Shown here: piece by piece, positions 34,914 through 43,040 of the stretch
Numbering within the stretch: position 1 is the first letter of the stretch
Layout: each line of letters starts with the position of its first letter
Notes under the pieces: model-generated
Told to the model about the DNA's origin: nothing
The model's input: the letters and a program-made list of their open reading frames with translations, nothing else
Database searches by the model: none
Translations under genes and position numbers: made by a program
Assembly (NCBI GenBank): GCA_044356555.1
Contig: JBIKWB010000009.1
Location: 1 to 64,000 of the forward strand
Direction of reading: 5' to 3'
DNA: 64,000 nucleotides
Source: Tous-C4FEB sp044356555
GTDB taxonomy: Bacteria; Verrucomicrobiota; Verrucomicrobiia; Opitutales; Opitutaceae

Positions 34914-35564
34914 ATGATCTCCGCCGAGATTCTCCCCGGCCTGCACCTAGATTCCCGTCGTGCCCTCTGGCTAAGCGGCCCGCGCCTGCTCGTGGTCGCC
35001 GACCTCCACTGGGGTTACGCCGCGAGCCACCGCGCCCGCGGCAATCTCCTCCCTCCGTGGGGCGATGCCGAACTCTCCGCCACGCTCTCCGCCCTCATCG
35101 CCGATTACCGCCCCGCCCAATTTCTCTGGCTCGGAGATACCCTCCACACGCTCACCGGCCGCGCCCCCGCCGAAGCCTTTCTCGCCGCCAGTCCCATCCC
35201 GATCACCCTCATCGCCGGGAACCACGACGCCCGCTGGCCCGCATCGACCGCGCGCTCGCTCCACCTCGCGCCGTTCTTTTTCCACCACGGCGACACCGCA
35301 CCGGCGCTCCCACCCGATGCACTCGAAATCATCGGCCACCACCATCCCGCCTACCTGCACAGCGACGGCGCCGGCACCCGCCTCAAACTCCCCGCGCTCG
35401 TCGCCGGCCCTCGCCGCCTCATTTTACCCGCCTTCTCCCCTTGGGCCGCCGGCACCCCGTGGAACGACCGCCTCCTCCCCCACGAAACGCTCTGGGCCGC
35501 CACTCCCAAACGCGTCTCCGCGCTCCTCCCGACTCGATCCCTGTCTTCCCGCCCATCCGCCTGA
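34914..35564 (+). CDS. pdeM: Ligase-associated DNA damage response endonuclease PdeM
   Basis: A 216-residue calcineurin-like metallophosphoesterase with the full ligand set: VVADLHWGY (D30, H32), FLWLGD, TLIAGNHDARW, FFFHHGD and EIIGHHHPAY. It matches PdeM, the phosphoesterase encoded with the Lhr helicase, ligase and MBL exonuclease. It presumably cleaves nucleic acid with Mn2+ or similar ions. The start is an ATG at 34914, 51 bases after the helicase stop; the paralogous exonuclease follows after 81 bases. Confidence 0.92.
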   Translation: MISAEILPGLHLDSRRALWLSGPRLLVVADLHWGYAASHRARGNLLPPWGDAELSATLSALIADYRPAQFLWLGDTLHTLTGRAPAEAFLAASPIPITLIAGNHDARWPASTARSLHLAPFFFHHGDTAPALPPDALEIIGHHHPAYLHSDGAGTRLKLPALVAGPRRLILPAFSPWAAGTPWNDRLLPHETLWAATPKRVSALLPTRSLSSRPSA

Positions 35565-35645
35565 CTTCGCCCATCGGCATTCCGCCGGGTCCTGTTCGTC
35601 GCCCTTTCTCCTTCCTCTGAGCCCGCCGCGCCCTTTGCGTGAGAC

Positions 35646-36629
35646 ATGGCTTGGGAAATCAATTTCAAACACGGCATCCACCTGCCGCAGATCGGCTGGT
35701 CGCTCGACGCCACCCGCCGCGCCGCGCGCAGTTTCGTTTCCCACGCCCACTCCGATCACATGGCGCGCCACGCCGAGGTCCTCTGCACCCGCGCCACTGC
35801 CCGCCTCATGCGCGCCCGCCTCCCGTCGAAGCAGCGCACCGAACACATTCTCCCTTTCGGCCATCCCGAGCAACTCACCGCCGACTGCACCGTCACGCTC
35901 CACCCCGCCGGCCACATCTACGGCTCCGCCCAGATTCTCCTCGAGCACGCCGAGCACGGGACGCTCCTCTACACCGGCGATTTCAAACTCCTGCCCAGCC
36001 ACGCCGCTGAAACCTGCGCCACCCCGCGCGCCGACACGCTCATCATGGAAACGACGTTCGGCCTCCCGCGCTACGTCTTCCCGCCCGCCGCCGAAATCGT
36101 CGCCAACCTCATCACGTTCTGCCGCGACACTCTCGCCGCCGGCGCCACGCCCGTCCTGCTCTGCTACAGCCTGGGCAAGAGCCAGGAAGTGCTCCGCGCC
36201 CTTGCTGCCTCCGGCCTGCCGATCATGCTCCAGTCCGAGACGCATCGACTCACCCGCATCTGCGCGCAACTCGGCCTCGACTTCCCTCCGCACGTCGAGT
36301 TCGACCCCGCCGCCCACGCCGGCCACGTCGTCATCTGCCCGCCCCATTCGCCCGGTCTGCTCAAGCGCGTCTCCGCACCCCGCACCGCGTCCGTCACCGG
36401 CTGGGCCCTCGATCACCGCTCCTTCCACGGCTCGCACCACGCCGCCGCTTTCCCCCTTTCGGACCACGCCGATTTCCCGTCACTCCTCCGCTTCGTCGAG
36501 CTTGTCCAACCCAAGCGCGTCCTCACGCTTCACGGCTTCGCCAAGGAATTTGCCGCGACGCTCCGCGACCGCGGGATTGCCGCGACGCCCATCGGCGAGC
36601 CGTTACAGCGCGAACTTTCCTTGGGCTGA
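35646..36629 (+). CDS. Ligase-associated metallo-beta-lactamase exonuclease (stand-alone copy)
   Basis: A 327-residue MBL/beta-CASP nuclease with metal site H33-A-H35-S-D37-H38, LHPAGHIYGSAQILL, YTGDFKL, METTFG, and FPLSDHADFPSLLRFVEL near the C-terminus. It is clearly homologous along its length to the N-terminal third of the fused protein at 29484 (shared MAW start, HIYGSAQ, GDFKL, VLTLHGFA). Both copies keep their metal ligands, so both may be active. It closes the repair operon after PdeM and is followed by the DUF3108 gene after 19 bases. Confidence 0.93.
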   Translation: MAWEINFKHGIHLPQIGWSLDATRRAARSFVSHAHSDHMARHAEVLCTRATARLMRARLPSKQRTEHILPFGHPEQLTADCTVTLHPAGHIYGSAQILLEHAEHGTLLYTGDFKLLPSHAAETCATPRADTLIMETTFGLPRYVFPPAAEIVANLITFCRDTLAAGATPVLLCYSLGKSQEVLRALAASGLPIMLQSETHRLTRICAQLGLDFPPHVEFDPAAHAGHVVICPPHSPGLLKRVSAPRTASVTGWALDHRSFHGSHHAAAFPLSDHADFPSLLRFVELVQPKRVLTLHGFAKEFAATLRDRGIAATPIGEPLQRELSLG

Positions 36630-36648
36630 CCGGTCTCTCTCGCCCTCA

Positions 36649-37425
36649 ATGAACCGTCCTTGGCCCGCTGCAGTTCTCGCCGCCCTCACCTTGATTTCAT
36701 CCACCACCGCCCAACCCGCCCTCCTACCCGGCGAGGCACTCACCTATCGCGTGAGTTGGGGCATTTTCTTCGCGGCCGGCGAAATCAAGATCTTCGCCGA
36801 GCCGGCCCCGGCCGCCATCCCTTCCGACCGCATCCTCAACGTTACCACCACCGCAACCCGCGGCTTCGCCCGTGCGCTCTACGCCTTCGACGCCCGCGCC
36901 GAGGCCCTCGTCGAGGCCCCGACCGGAAGACTCATTTCCCACGTCGAAACGACCACGACCAAGGAAAAACAGACGCGGCACAGCACCACGCTCGATTACA
37001 CCAAACGTCTTGCGCTTTACCGCGACGAGATCGAACCCGGACGAAACCTCGACGTGCCGCTCCCGCCCGGCGATCCGCTCGACCTCATCATGAGCCTCAT
37101 CACCACGCGCCAATGGGAGCTCAAGCCCGGCGAAAAGCGCGATGCGCTCGTGCTCTTTGATCAAGATCCCTACGAGCTCACCATCCACGCGGTCCGCTAC
37201 GAAGAGATCACCACCCGCCTCGGCACCTTCAACACCCTCGTCCTCGAGCCGCGCATGGACAAAACCCCGCCCAAAGGGATGTTCAAACGCGGGTCCGCCG
37301 TCCGCGTCTGGATCGCGCAAAACGACCCGCGCCGCCTCCCGGTGAAATTCGAAGTCGAACTCAAATTCGGCTCCGGCGTCGCGACCCTCGTCGCCTACCA
37401 ACCTCCCGCCTCGCCCAAACCGTGA
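36649..37425 (+). CDS. DUF3108 family exported protein
   Basis: A 258-residue protein with a short signal peptide (AAVLAALTLISSTTA) and a DUF3108 beta-rich body: LLPGEALTYRVSWGIFFAAGEI, HVETTTTKEKQTRHSTTLDY, DLIMSLITTRQW and PVKFEVELKFGSGVATLVAY. Members are periplasmic and their function is unknown, though the fold resembles lipoprotein carriers. The ATG is at 36649. Its 19-base distance from the exonuclease suggests shared transcription rather than a shared role. Confidence 0.85.
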   Translation: MNRPWPAAVLAALTLISSTTAQPALLPGEALTYRVSWGIFFAAGEIKIFAEPAPAAIPSDRILNVTTTATRGFARALYAFDARAEALVEAPTGRLISHVETTTTKEKQTRHSTTLDYTKRLALYRDEIEPGRNLDVPLPPGDPLDLIMSLITTRQWELKPGEKRDALVLFDQDPYELTIHAVRYEEITTRLGTFNTLVLEPRMDKTPPKGMFKRGSAVRVWIAQNDPRRLPVKFEVELKFGSGVATLVAYQPPASPKP

Positions 37426-37582
37426 TTGCCCAAGGAACCCACGGCATACACGTCAGGAAACCCATTCCGCTCTCCCGCTTCATTTCCGGGCATTCCGTGT
37501 GTTCCGTGGGCGCTCCTCCGCTGCCTTCTCAGCTTCCGCCTTTCGTGTATTTCGTGGTGACCACCTCCTCTCCGATCGACCC

Positions 37583-38557
37583 ATGCGCCGCATCCTGATT
37601 CTCCGCGGCGGCGCCCTCGGCGATTTCATCGTCACGCTCCCTGCCCTTGCCGCCCTTCGCTCCGCCTACCCCTCCGCCCGCATCGAACTCGCCGGCAACG
37701 CCCTGGCCGCCGCCGTCGCTGTTTCCCGTGGACTGCTCGACGCCGCCCACTCCCAGCACGAATCCCGCTGGGCCGCACTCTACGTCTCCGCTCCGCTCCC
37801 GCCCGCCTTCGCCACGTGGCTCACGTCGTTCGACCTCATCCTCAACTTCTGGCCCGACCCCGACGCTACTCTCGCCCGTCATTTCCAAAATCTTTCTGCC
37901 CCCATTTTTCTGACCTCCTCCGCGCACCCTAACCGCGCCCCCGCCGCCGCCCACTACTGCGAACCCCTCCGCACCCTCGGCCTCCCAAAAACCAATTTCT
38001 TCTATCCGTTACTCGCCCGCGCCAACGCCCGCCCCCCGAGGGAATCCGATCTCTCAGCGCTCAACTCTCGACGCTTAGCTTCCCCCACTATCGCTCTCCA
38101 CCCCGGCAGCGGCTCCGCGAAAAAAAACTGGCCACTTCCCCGCTGGATCGAACTCGCCGCGTGGCTTCACACCACCCACGCCGCCGACCTGCTAATCATC
38201 ACCGGCGAAGCCGAACCGCCTGCCACCCGCACCGACTTCGCGCCCTTCGGCACGTCAGCCCACAATCTTCCGCTCGAAGACCTGATCACTCGCCTCACCC
38301 GTTGCCGTTTTTTCATCGGCCACGACTCCGGCATCGCCCATCTCGCCGCCGCCTGCGGCGTCCCGAGCCTCCTTCTTTTCGGCCCCACCGATCCCGCTAT
38401 CTGGGCTCCGCCCGCACCGCACGTTACCGTCCTCCACCGCGCCCCATCCCTCGACCTCCTCGTCCTCGCCGACGTCCAAGCCGCCCTCCTCCCTGCACTC
38501 CAAGGTCCGGGTTTCGACTCGCGCTTTCGCTTTGATTATCCCGGCCACGCCCTTTGA
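37583..38557 (+). CDS. Glycosyltransferase family 9 (heptosyltransferase-like)
   Basis: A 324-residue GT-B fold enzyme. The N-terminal LILRGGALGDFIVTLPALAALR is the standard GT9 start, and the nucleotide-sugar domain has IALHPGSGSAKKNWPLPRW and FFIGHDSGIAHLAAACGVP followed by LLFGPTDPAIWAP. GT9 enzymes add heptose or related sugars to the lipopolysaccharide core at the inner face of the membrane, which fits a Gram-negative envelope. The stop TGA overlaps a possible TTG start of the MFS gene. The frame is open upstream through intergenic sequence; ATG 37583 begins the conserved part. Confidence 0.93.
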   Translation: MRRILILRGGALGDFIVTLPALAALRSAYPSARIELAGNALAAAVAVSRGLLDAAHSQHESRWAALYVSAPLPPAFATWLTSFDLILNFWPDPDATLARHFQNLSAPIFLTSSAHPNRAPAAAHYCEPLRTLGLPKTNFFYPLLARANARPPRESDLSALNSRRLASPTIALHPGSGSAKKNWPLPRWIELAAWLHTTHAADLLIITGEAEPPATRTDFAPFGTSAHNLPLEDLITRLTRCRFFIGHDSGIAHLAAACGVPSLLLFGPTDPAIWAPPAPHVTVLHRAPSLDLLVLADVQAALLPALQGPGFDSRFRFDYPGHAL

Positions 38558-39978
38558 TTGCGCGCCAATCCAACGTGAACGCAACCACCGCGCGCACCGC
38601 CGCCGCCCAACGTAAAGCCGACCTCGCCCGCAGCTTCCGCCTGTGCACGGCCGACGGCCTCGTGGCCATGCCGCTGGTCACGATGTCGCTCCCGGTAAAC
38701 GTCTTCATCACCGCCCTCGTCACCAAAGCCTACGTCCTACCCAAGACCGAAATCGGCGTCCTCACCGCGATGCCGTTCGTCGCAAACTTCCTTCAAATCT
38801 TCGCCGCGCCATTCATCGCCCGCTGGCGTCCGCCCAAGACCGTCACCGTAGTCGCCGCAAGCATTCATCTCGCCCTCTGGGTCGTGCTCGGAGCGCTCCT
38901 GCCGCTCATCCCGCGCGAGAATCCCGTCGCCGCCGCATATTGGCTCATTCTGTGGTTTTTCGTCTCCAGCTGCTTCGCCGCGATCGCCGGTGTCTCTTGG
39001 AACTCTTGGATTCAGGAATGGGTCCCCGCCCGCCTGCGGGGAAAATACTTCGCCCGCCGCAACGCCTACCTGCAATTCTCCACCCTCACATTTCTCTTCG
39101 CCGCCGGCTGGGCCCTCGCCCACTGGAACTACGCGATCCCGGCATTTCAGGCCGTGATCGGCGTCGCCTGCCTCATCCGCATCTACTCGCTCTACTGGCA
39201 ATGGATCTCGCCCACCCAACCGCTGCCCCAGGCGCAGGCTCCAACAATTTCGTTCCGCGCCCAAGTCGATGTCTTGTCCCGTTCGCGCTCTTTCCTGCTT
39301 TTTGTGCTCTTCGGGTCCGTCTGGTCGTTCGCGGCCAACTGCTTCGGCCCGTTCTACCACGTCTTCATGTTTGAGCAGCTCAACTTTTCCGCCTTCGACG
39401 TCGGCATCCTCTCGACGTTGACCGCCCTCGGCGGCGCGCTCGCGTTACCCGCGTGGGGCCGGCTCTTGGACCGTTTCGGCAACAAGCCCGTCATGACCTT
39501 CGCCCTCATCGTCTGGCAGCTGCAGAATTTTCTCTGGTGTTTCATCACCCCGGAAAATCGCAGCTTGCTTTACGGCATGTGGATTTTTGGCGGTCTCACC
39601 AGCGCCTGCTTCATCCTCGGCCAGTTCACCCTTCTGCTCCGCCTGCTGCCGGTCGAAGCCAAGAATCTCGCGATCGGTTTCAATCTCGCCGTCACCTCGC
39701 TCGTCGCCGCGATCGCGCCCATCGTCGGCGGCGCGGTGCTGCAATGGGCACTCCCCCGCTGGCAAAACGACCTCGCCGTTTACCACGTCTGCTTTTTGCT
39801 TCAGCCCCTGCTCTCGCTCGTCGCGGCCGGCATCTTGCTTCGCGTCCATGAGCCCGCCGCCGGCTCACTCACCATGGTCTTCGGCGCGATGCGCAACATC
39901 CGCACCCTCGGCGGCGTCCTTGGCCTCGATTTCCTCATCAACTACGTTTTCTACCGCGCTCCGTCCAAACGCCCGTGA
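38554..39978 (+). CDS. MFS transporter
   Basis: A 474-residue inner-membrane protein with about 12 helices. The first starts at GLVAMPLVTMSLPVNVFITA; a central loop near residue 230 divides the halves, and the MFS-type A-loop occurs as GRLLDRFGNKPVMTF. SWNSWIQEWVPARLRGKYFARRN is a conserved loop of a group of verrucomicrobial and planctomycete MFS proteins of unknown substrate. The start is either TTG 38554, overlapping the upstream stop, or GTG 38575; no strong ribosome site separates them. The stop overlaps the PfkB start (GTGA). Confidence 0.88.
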   Translation: MIARQSNVNATTARTAAAQRKADLARSFRLCTADGLVAMPLVTMSLPVNVFITALVTKAYVLPKTEIGVLTAMPFVANFLQIFAAPFIARWRPPKTVTVVAASIHLALWVVLGALLPLIPRENPVAAAYWLILWFFVSSCFAAIAGVSWNSWIQEWVPARLRGKYFARRNAYLQFSTLTFLFAAGWALAHWNYAIPAFQAVIGVACLIRIYSLYWQWISPTQPLPQAQAPTISFRAQVDVLSRSRSFLLFVLFGSVWSFAANCFGPFYHVFMFEQLNFSAFDVGILSTLTALGGALALPAWGRLLDRFGNKPVMTFALIVWQLQNFLWCFITPENRSLLYGMWIFGGLTSACFILGQFTLLLRLLPVEAKNLAIGFNLAVTSLVAAIAPIVGGAVLQWALPRWQNDLAVYHVCFLLQPLLSLVAAGILLRVHEPAAGSLTMVFGAMRNIRTLGGVLGLDFLINYVFYRAPSKRP

Positions 39979-40883
39979 TCTCCGCAGCTCCTCACATTTT
40001 CACGCTTACGGGTAACCTGCTCGCCGAGCGCACCCTCACCTTCGAATCGTGGGCCCCCGGACGCACCCAACGCGCCACCGCCGAATCCTTCCAAGTCGGG
40101 GGCAAGGGCATCAACGTTGCCAAAATGCTCGCTCGGCTCGGCGCACCGCACACCGCGCTCTGTTTCACGGGTGGCGCTGCCGGCGACGAGTGTTTCGCCG
40201 CGCTTCATGCCTCGGGCCGGCCGTTTCAAAATTTTCCGTCCGCCGCGCCCACCCGTACCGGCACAGTCATCCGCGCCCCCGGGCAGCCCGAGACGACCTT
40301 TCTCGCCCCCGATGCCGCGCCCGATGCCCTCGCGCTCTTCGCCTGCGCCGCCTTCCTTGACGCCCAACCCGACGGACAAGTCCTCGCGCTTTGCGGTAGT
40401 TTTCCCGGTTGGTCCTCATCTGCCTACGAGCCGCTCCGCGCCGCCTTGGCTCGTTGGCTGAGCCGCGGCATCCTCGTCGCCGATACCTACGGGCCGCCGC
40501 TCGCTTGGGTGGTTTCGCAGCCCGTTGCGTTGATCAAGATCAACGCCGACGAACTCCGCACCTTCGCCCCCGATCTCGCCCACCTCCCAAGCCACGCCTC
40601 CGCCCGTCGCTGGATCGTGACCGACGGTCCCCGACCCATCCAGATCCGCGACGATACCGGCTCCCTCTCCACCGCCACCCCGCCGGCCATCGACGAAGTC
40701 TCCGCTACCGGCTCCGGCGATGTCTTTTTTGCCTGCGTGCTCCAGGCGTGGTTTCACCTCGGTCGCGACCTCGCCGCCGCGGTCCAGTTTGCCCTGCCCT
40801 TCGCCACCGCCAACGCCGCGCATCCCGGGGTGGCCGACTTTCCGCTGCCTGATGCGGGCTCTTCCGGCAATTTCACCAAATAA
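39975..40883 (+). CDS. PfkB family sugar kinase (1-phosphofructokinase-like)
   Basis: A 302-residue kinase of the ribokinase/PfkB family. VGGKGINVAKMLARLG near residue 36 is the first signature and ATGSGDVFFACVL the second, with the catalytic Asp in GSGD. LCGSFPGWSSSAYEPL and LIKINADELRTF are typical of hexose-phosphate kinases such as FruK and LacC, so it probably phosphorylates a sugar phosphate. No PTS or other fru genes are adjacent, so the substrate is uncertain. The GTG start overlaps the MFS stop by four bases, suggesting coupling and perhaps that the MFS protein brings in the sugar. Confidence 0.88.
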   Translation: MISAAPHIFTLTGNLLAERTLTFESWAPGRTQRATAESFQVGGKGINVAKMLARLGAPHTALCFTGGAAGDECFAALHASGRPFQNFPSAAPTRTGTVIRAPGQPETTFLAPDAAPDALALFACAAFLDAQPDGQVLALCGSFPGWSSSAYEPLRAALARWLSRGILVADTYGPPLAWVVSQPVALIKINADELRTFAPDLAHLPSHASARRWIVTDGPRPIQIRDDTGSLSTATPPAIDEVSATGSGDVFFACVLQAWFHLGRDLAAAVQFALPFATANAAHPGVADFPLPDAGSSGNFTK

Positions 40884-40903
40884 AGCCTTGCTTTCACTGC
40901 GCC

Positions 40904-40926
40904 AAAACCGCTTTTTCACCGGTTTT
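40904..40926 (+). promoter_or_regulatory. Hairpin in the rplU leader
   Basis: AAAACCG-CTTTTTCAC-CGGTTTT, a 7-bp perfect stem, ends four bases before the rplU ATG and is followed by ATTT. It could be a weak terminator of the kinase operon or an mRNA leader structure of the ribosomal operon. Confidence 0.4.
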
Positions 40927-40930
40927 ATTT

Positions 40931-41245
40931 ATGAAAGCCACCATCAAGACCCAAGGCCAGCAGTTCACTGTCACCGAGGGCGACGTCCTTTTCGTCAACC
41001 GTTACCCGAACACCGAGGCCGGACAGGTCATCGAGATCAAAGAAGTCCTCGCCGCCGGTGAAGGCGCTGACTACAAAGTCGGCCGTCCCACCCTCGCCGG
41101 AGCCATTGTTTCGGCTAAGATCCTTGAGAATAAACGCGGCGACAAGGTCATCGTCTTCAAGAAAAAGAAACGCAAAGGTTACGAGAAGAAGCGCGGCCAC
41201 CGCCAAGAGCTCTCCGTGATCAAGATCCAGTCCATCACCGTTTAA
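40931..41245 (+). CDS. rplU: 50S ribosomal protein L21
   Basis: A 104-residue L21 with the family pattern: MKATIKTQGQQFTVTEGDVL, RYPNTEAGQVIEIKEVLA, PTLAGAIVSAKILENKRGDKVIVFKKKKRKGYEKK and the C-terminal GHRQELSVIKIQSI. It binds 23S rRNA in the large subunit. It precedes rpmA by 15 bases, the universal rplU-rpmA order. The ATG is at 40931, preceded by an A/T-rich leader with a hairpin. Confidence 0.98.
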   Translation: MKATIKTQGQQFTVTEGDVLFVNRYPNTEAGQVIEIKEVLAAGEGADYKVGRPTLAGAIVSAKILENKRGDKVIVFKKKKRKGYEKKRGHRQELSVIKIQSITV

Positions 41246-41260
41246 AGGAAACCACCCACC

Positions 41261-41512
41261 ATGGCGCATAAAACAGGTCAAAGCTCCACGTCCAACGGCC
41301 GCTCCAGCAAATCAAAGCGGCTCGGGATCAAACTTTTCGGCGGCGAAGTCGTTCGCGCCGGCGGCATCATCGTCCGCCAACGCGGCTCCAAGACCCACGC
41401 TGGCAAGAATGTCGGCATCGGTCGTGACTGGACCCTCTTCGCGCTGAAGGACGGCGTCGTGAAATACGACAAGCCCCACCGCAGCGTCGGTGTCGTCGAG
41501 CACGCTTCTTGA
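41261..41512 (+). CDS. rpmA: 50S ribosomal protein L27
   Basis: An 83-residue L27 beginning MAHKTGQSSTSNGRSSKSKR, followed by LGIKLFGGEVVRAGGIIVRQRG, HAGKNVGIGRDWTLFAL and VVKYDKPHRSVGV. The N-terminal tail reaches the peptidyl-transferase centre. It lacks the cleavable extension found in Firmicutes L27. AAGGAA lies just before the ATG at 41261. A strong terminator follows. Confidence 0.98.
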   Translation: MAHKTGQSSTSNGRSSKSKRLGIKLFGGEVVRAGGIIVRQRGSKTHAGKNVGIGRDWTLFALKDGVVKYDKPHRSVGVVEHAS

Positions 41513-41536
41513 GCGGGCCTAACGATTTACCTTCCC

Positions 41537-41564
41537 AACGCAGCCCGAAACGGCTGCGTTTTTT
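41537..41564 (+). terminator. Intrinsic terminator of rplU-rpmA
   Basis: AACGCAGCC-CGAAAC-GGCTGCGTT is a 9-bp perfect stem followed by TTTT, 25 bases after the rpmA stop. Confidence 0.9.
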
Positions 41565-41573
41565 ATTGTCCCC

Positions 41574-41915
41574 ATGACGCCGCCCGATCGCCTGACCGAA
41601 CTTCGCCGCCAACGGGCCTTGCTCCAGCAGCACACCGATTGGCTCGATCGAGAAATCGCCCGGGCCTCGCTCAACGCTACCCCGGAGAGCCCACCCGCAG
41701 TCGCTCCGCCCACCCCTAGCCTCAACGTCACGCTGCGGGCCACCGAGCCGCTCATCACTGCCAATCCCGACGCGATTCTGAGCCAATACCGCAGCGATGA
41801 AGGCCGTCTGAAAACCGATGTGCGCAAAGGCTGCCTGCTTTACTGCCTCGGCGCGTTTGCCCTCTTGGGCCTCAGCCTGCTCATCGTCTACCACCTCCTC
41901 ACCGGATCAAAGTAA
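41574..41915 (+). CDS. Small tail-anchored membrane protein, unknown
   Basis: A 113-residue protein with a charged, probably coiled-coil N-terminus (LTELRRQRALLQQHTDWLDREIARA), a Pro-rich linker and one C-terminal helix (CLLYCLGAFALLGLSLLIVYHLL). I recognise no family. It begins just after the rpmA terminator and ends 44 bases before the convergent pheA stop. Confidence 0.6.
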   Translation: MTPPDRLTELRRQRALLQQHTDWLDREIARASLNATPESPPAVAPPTPSLNVTLRATEPLITANPDAILSQYRSDEGRLKTDVRKGCLLYCLGAFALLGLSLLIVYHLLTGSK

Positions 41916-41959
41916 CGATGCGCGCGCCGGCCGCGTCGCCGCCAAATCCGCGCCGCCCC

Positions 41960-43039
41960 TCAATTCACCGCCGGATAGCTCCCGAGCCATTTCACCAGCG
42001 GACACGTCGCGCGCAATTCCGCCAGCGCCGCCTTCATCGCCACGTCTTCGTAGTGACCGCTCACATCGAGGAAGAAAAAGTAGTCCCACGGGCGCTTCTT
42101 GCTCGGCCGCGATTCGATTTTGGAAAGATTCACCCCGCGCTCGGCCAACGGCATCAACATCTTCAAAAGCGCGCCGGAGTGCGACGAGGCCTCATCGCCG
42201 AGCGACACCAGCAGGCTCGTCACATCCTTGCCGTTGCCCACCGCACCCGCCGCTTTGCGGCCGAGCACGAAAAACCGCGTGGTATTGTCGGCCTTGTCTT
42301 GAATATTTTTCGCCTGCACCGGCACGCCGTAGTGCCCCGCCGCCAGTTCGCCCGCGACCGCCGCCGCCGTGGGCTCGCCTTTGGCGATCTGCACCGCGCG
42401 CGACGTGCTTGAAGCATCGACGAGCTGCGCATGCGGCAGATGCCGGTTCAGCCACAGCCGGCACTGCGCCAGCGCCTGATCCTTCGAGTAAACGTGCGTG
42501 ATTTTATCCAGCGGCGACTGCGACACCAGCGCATGGGTAATCTCCAGATAAATTTGCCCCACGATCTTGAGGTCGCTCTCCACAAAACTGTCCAGGGTTT
42601 CGCGCACGCTGCCTTCGGTGGAATTCTCGATCGGGATGACCGCGTGGTCCGCCTCACCCTTCTCCACCGCGGTGAAGATATCCGCAATAGTCGCCATCGC
42701 GTGATAGTCCACGCTTGCACCAAATTTCTTCATCGCCGCCGCGTGGGTGTTGCTCGCCTCGGGCCCGAGGTAGGCGATCATCAACGGCTTTTCGAGCGCG
42801 ATTGCCGCCGACATAATCTCCCGGTAGATTGCCCGCAGCGCGTCGCTCTTGATCGGTCCTTGGTTCTGCCCGGAGACCTTGCGAAAAACCGCATCTTCTC
42901 GCTCCGGCACGTAGATTTCCCCACCCGTGCTGCGTTTGATTTTTCCAATCTCAGCTGCGAGTGCCAGCCGTTGGTTGATCAACTCGACCAATTGACGGTC
43001 GAGCACATCGATCTTTTCGCGAATCGGGCCGAGTTCCAT
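41960..43039 (-). CDS. pheA: Bifunctional chorismate mutase/prephenate dehydratase
   Basis: A 359-residue P-protein making phenylpyruvate from chorismate. Residues 1 to about 85 are an AroQ-type mutase (IREKIDVLDRQLVELINQRLAL, with IYREIMSAAIALEKP closing the helix bundle). The dehydratase follows (IAYLGPEASNTHAAAMKKFG, AVIPIENSTEGSV, DNTTRFFVLG with the catalytic Thr). The C-terminal ACT domain has SGALLKMLMPLAERGVNL and KIESRPSKKRPWDYFFF, the phenylalanine-sensing motifs, so feedback inhibition is expected. ATG 43039 is one base past the scpB stop; the two are probably co-transcribed. Confidence 0.97.
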   Translation of the reverse strand: MELGPIREKIDVLDRQLVELINQRLALAAEIGKIKRSTGGEIYVPEREDAVFRKVSGQNQGPIKSDALRAIYREIMSAAIALEKPLMIAYLGPEASNTHAAAMKKFGASVDYHAMATIADIFTAVEKGEADHAVIPIENSTEGSVRETLDSFVESDLKIVGQIYLEITHALVSQSPLDKITHVYSKDQALAQCRLWLNRHLPHAQLVDASSTSRAVQIAKGEPTAAAVAGELAAGHYGVPVQAKNIQDKADNTTRFFVLGRKAAGAVGNGKDVTSLLVSLGDEASSHSGALLKMLMPLAERGVNLSKIESRPSKKRPWDYFFFLDVSGHYEDVAMKAALAELRATCPLVKWLGSYPAVN

Positions 43040-43040
43040 A

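Noticed and set aside
35065..36648. Upstream in-frame extension of the DUF3108 gene across pdeM and the exonuclease
   Set aside because: The extension is Ser/Pro-rich out-of-frame translation of two real genes; the signal peptide begins at 36649.
37426..37582. Repeated phrases (TTCCGTGTGTTCCGTGGGC, TTTCGTGTATTTCGTGGTG) before the GT9 gene
   Set aside because: Similar but not identical short stretches; no clear unit or structure, and possibly a common intergenic style in this lineage.
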